Positions 6,195 through 6,912 of a stretch of DNA of 6,912 nt are shown one piece after another (position 1 is the stretch's first letter; each line of letters opens with the position of its first letter). The notes under the pieces were generated by a model that worked only from the letters and a program-made list of their open reading frames with translations, ran no database searches and was not told the DNA's origin. Both the position numbers and the translations under genes were made by a program. Origin of the DNA: an uncultured Bacteroidota bacterium (GTDB lineage Bacteria > Bacteroidota > Bacteroidia > Chitinophagales > Chitinophagaceae); the NCBI GenBank assembly GCA_903851455.1, contig CAINOM010000652.1:1-6912 (forward strand). The letters are read 5' to 3'.

Positions 6195-6623
6195 TCAGCT
6201 GCTGTGGTCGCATACGATCACCCAATGGCCTTTTATTTTGCGGAGGAGTAAGGTGTAGGAACCGGAGACATCGCCGGCGGTGCGCTTCAGCGCCCAGGTA
6301 CCCACAATAAAGTAGTACTCCGCCGACAGGCGTTGCATACTTTTTATTACAGATGTGAGTTCGCCCATATGTGCCAGGTCAGGGTAAGCCTCTTTATAGC
6401 GTTTTAGTGTGGCCTGGTAGCCGTAGCGAGGGCCAGAGGAGCCAATGAACAAAAGGCTATCGTTTTCCCAATATCCTTTCATGTAGCCATCTACATTGCC
6501 CTTGTTCCACTGCACCACCTGGGCTGCTAACATGGTGGTTATCTCGCGTTCGTCTTTGTTTTGGGCAATACATAGGTTGCCTATAAAAGTGAATAACAGC
6601 AGGTAAAAGGAGTATTTCTTCAT
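6195..6623 (-). CDS. Secreted SnoaL/DUF4440-like (NTF2-fold) protein
   Basis: The 142-residue product begins with a clear signal peptide (MKKYSFYLLLFTFIGNLCIA, cleavage near IA-Q at 20/21). The mature part of about 120 residues has the DUF4440/NTF2-like pattern: an N-terminal helix with VVQWNKGNVDGYMKGYW at about 36-52, SLLFIGSSG at 56-64, GYQATLKRYKEAYPD at 68-82, then strands with GTWAL at 108-112 and a final HWVIVCDHSS. Members adopt the cone-shaped NTF2 fold and bind small ligands or serve as uncharacterised periplasmic proteins; the ligand here is unknown. Cys18 (GNLCIA) sits in the hydrophobic stretch but not in a good lipobox, so soluble periplasmic is preferred over lipoprotein. The start at 6621-6623 is chosen over the longer frame up to 6701, since the extra 26 residues overlap the upstream gene and bury the signal peptide. 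It starts 22 bases after the membrane protein gene and probably shares its transcript. Confidence 0.85.
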   Translation of the reverse strand: MKKYSFYLLLFTFIGNLCIAQNKDEREITTMLAAQVVQWNKGNVDGYMKGYWENDSLLFIGSSGPRYGYQATLKRYKEAYPDLAHMGELTSVIKSMQRLSAEYYFIVGTWALKRTAGDVSGSYTLLLRKIKGHWVIVCDHSS

Positions 6624-6645
6624 GATTTTTTGCTTTCGTGACCTG

Positions 6646-6840
6646 TTATAGCGAGGTAGAACATAAAGTAAAACTACAGAGCAGGCCCACGGCACCCCCA
6701 ACTAAAACATAAGCGCCGACCTTAGTAGTGATCCTGCTCTTTGAAAGGGCGCCAACTATGACGCATATCACACCGACAAATATTGCCAGCAATCCGAGCA
6801 AAGCGAGCGCGATACCAAAACCCAATAGATTTCCCTTCAT
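6646..6840 (-). CDS. Small two-span membrane protein, 64 residues
   Basis: The product has two hydrophobic segments, about residues 7-32 (rich in A, L, V, G, I) and about 41-60, linked by a basic turn, SKSRITTK, at 33-40. Under the positive-inside rule this loop is cytoplasmic, placing both ends outside. No family is recognised, and the composition (Gly and Ala rich spans) is common among short uncharacterised inner-membrane proteins of Bacteroidota. The ATG is at 6838-6840, 12 bases past the stop of the partial gene to its right, and the stop is 22 bases before the DUF4440-like start, so a three-gene transcript is likely. Confidence 0.65.
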   Translation of the reverse strand: MKGNLLGFGIALALLGLLAIFVGVICVIVGALSKSRITTKVGAYVLVGGAVGLLCSFTLCSTSL

Positions 6841-6852
6841 AGCCTGCGTTGT

Positions 6853-6912
6853 TTAGGGTGTTACACTTATGTTTTCTTTTAATTGTTCCAGGTACTTTTC
6901 TTTATCGTCCCT
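6853..6912 (-). CDS. C-terminus of an unidentified gene running in from the right edge (partial)
   Basis: The minus-strand frame from the last base of the window reads 19 codons, ending DKEKYLEQLKENISVTP, before a TAA at 6853-6855. The charged, helix-like sequence looks like a natural C-terminus. Its stop is 12 bases from the start of the small membrane protein, the spacing expected in an operon. Too little is present to identify the family. Confidence 0.55.
   Translation of the reverse strand, partial: RDDKEKYLEQLKENISVTP

Noticed and set aside
6624..6701. Longer DUF4440-like start at 6701
   Set aside because: It adds 26 residues that overlap the membrane protein gene and bury an obvious signal peptide; the ATG at 6623 is better.

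Overview
The window looks like a chromosomal segment from a member of the Bacteroidota, most plausibly near Chitinophagaceae or related Chitinophagales. The evidence is the absence of Shine-Dalgarno sites at the starts, two sequences of the TAnnTTTG -7 type used by Bacteroidota sigma factor, and protein types common in that group: a dehydrogenase-first HAD/enoyl-CoA hydratase fusion, a secreted DUF4440 protein, a VF530 protein, and an AbiEii nucleotidyltransferase with a DUF6922-like partner. The placement is inferred from protein style and was not tested by a search.

Nearly everything lies on the minus strand, so transcription runs from right to left. At the right edge (about 6912 down to 6195) there is a tight set: the C-terminus of an unidentified gene, a 64-residue membrane protein, and a secreted SnoaL/DUF4440-like protein, with gaps of 12 and 22 bases. 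Next is an 800-residue bifunctional 3-hydroxyacyl-CoA dehydrogenase/enoyl-CoA hydratase (3708-6110), which carries out two consecutive steps of fatty-acid beta-oxidation. All the catalytic residues I could place are present.

Immediately downstream, separated by only 16 bases, lies a two-gene toxin-antitoxin or abortive-infection type module (2778-3691). It consists of a small DUF6922-like protein whose 3' end overlaps by 46 bases an AbiEii-family nucleotidyltransferase. The nucleotidyltransferase gene is clearly AT-richer than its neighbours, which suggests it was acquired. After a 70-base gap with a likely promoter comes a 620-residue secreted tetratricopeptide-repeat protein. Its stop codon is 3 bases from the start of a 73-residue VF530 (DUF2132) protein. 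Further left is a small unrecognised basic ORF (209-397) followed by a convincing intrinsic terminator (141-177). At the far left edge a short plus-strand frame may be the C-terminus of a convergent gene.

The genes do not form one pathway. The window holds a housekeeping catabolic enzyme, an inserted-looking toxin-antitoxin pair, and envelope or unknown small genes. The nucleotidyltransferase with its non-AbiEi partner is the part closest to an under-described system. No rRNA, tRNA, CRISPR array or insertion sequence was seen, and no gene-free stretch exceeds 300 bases.
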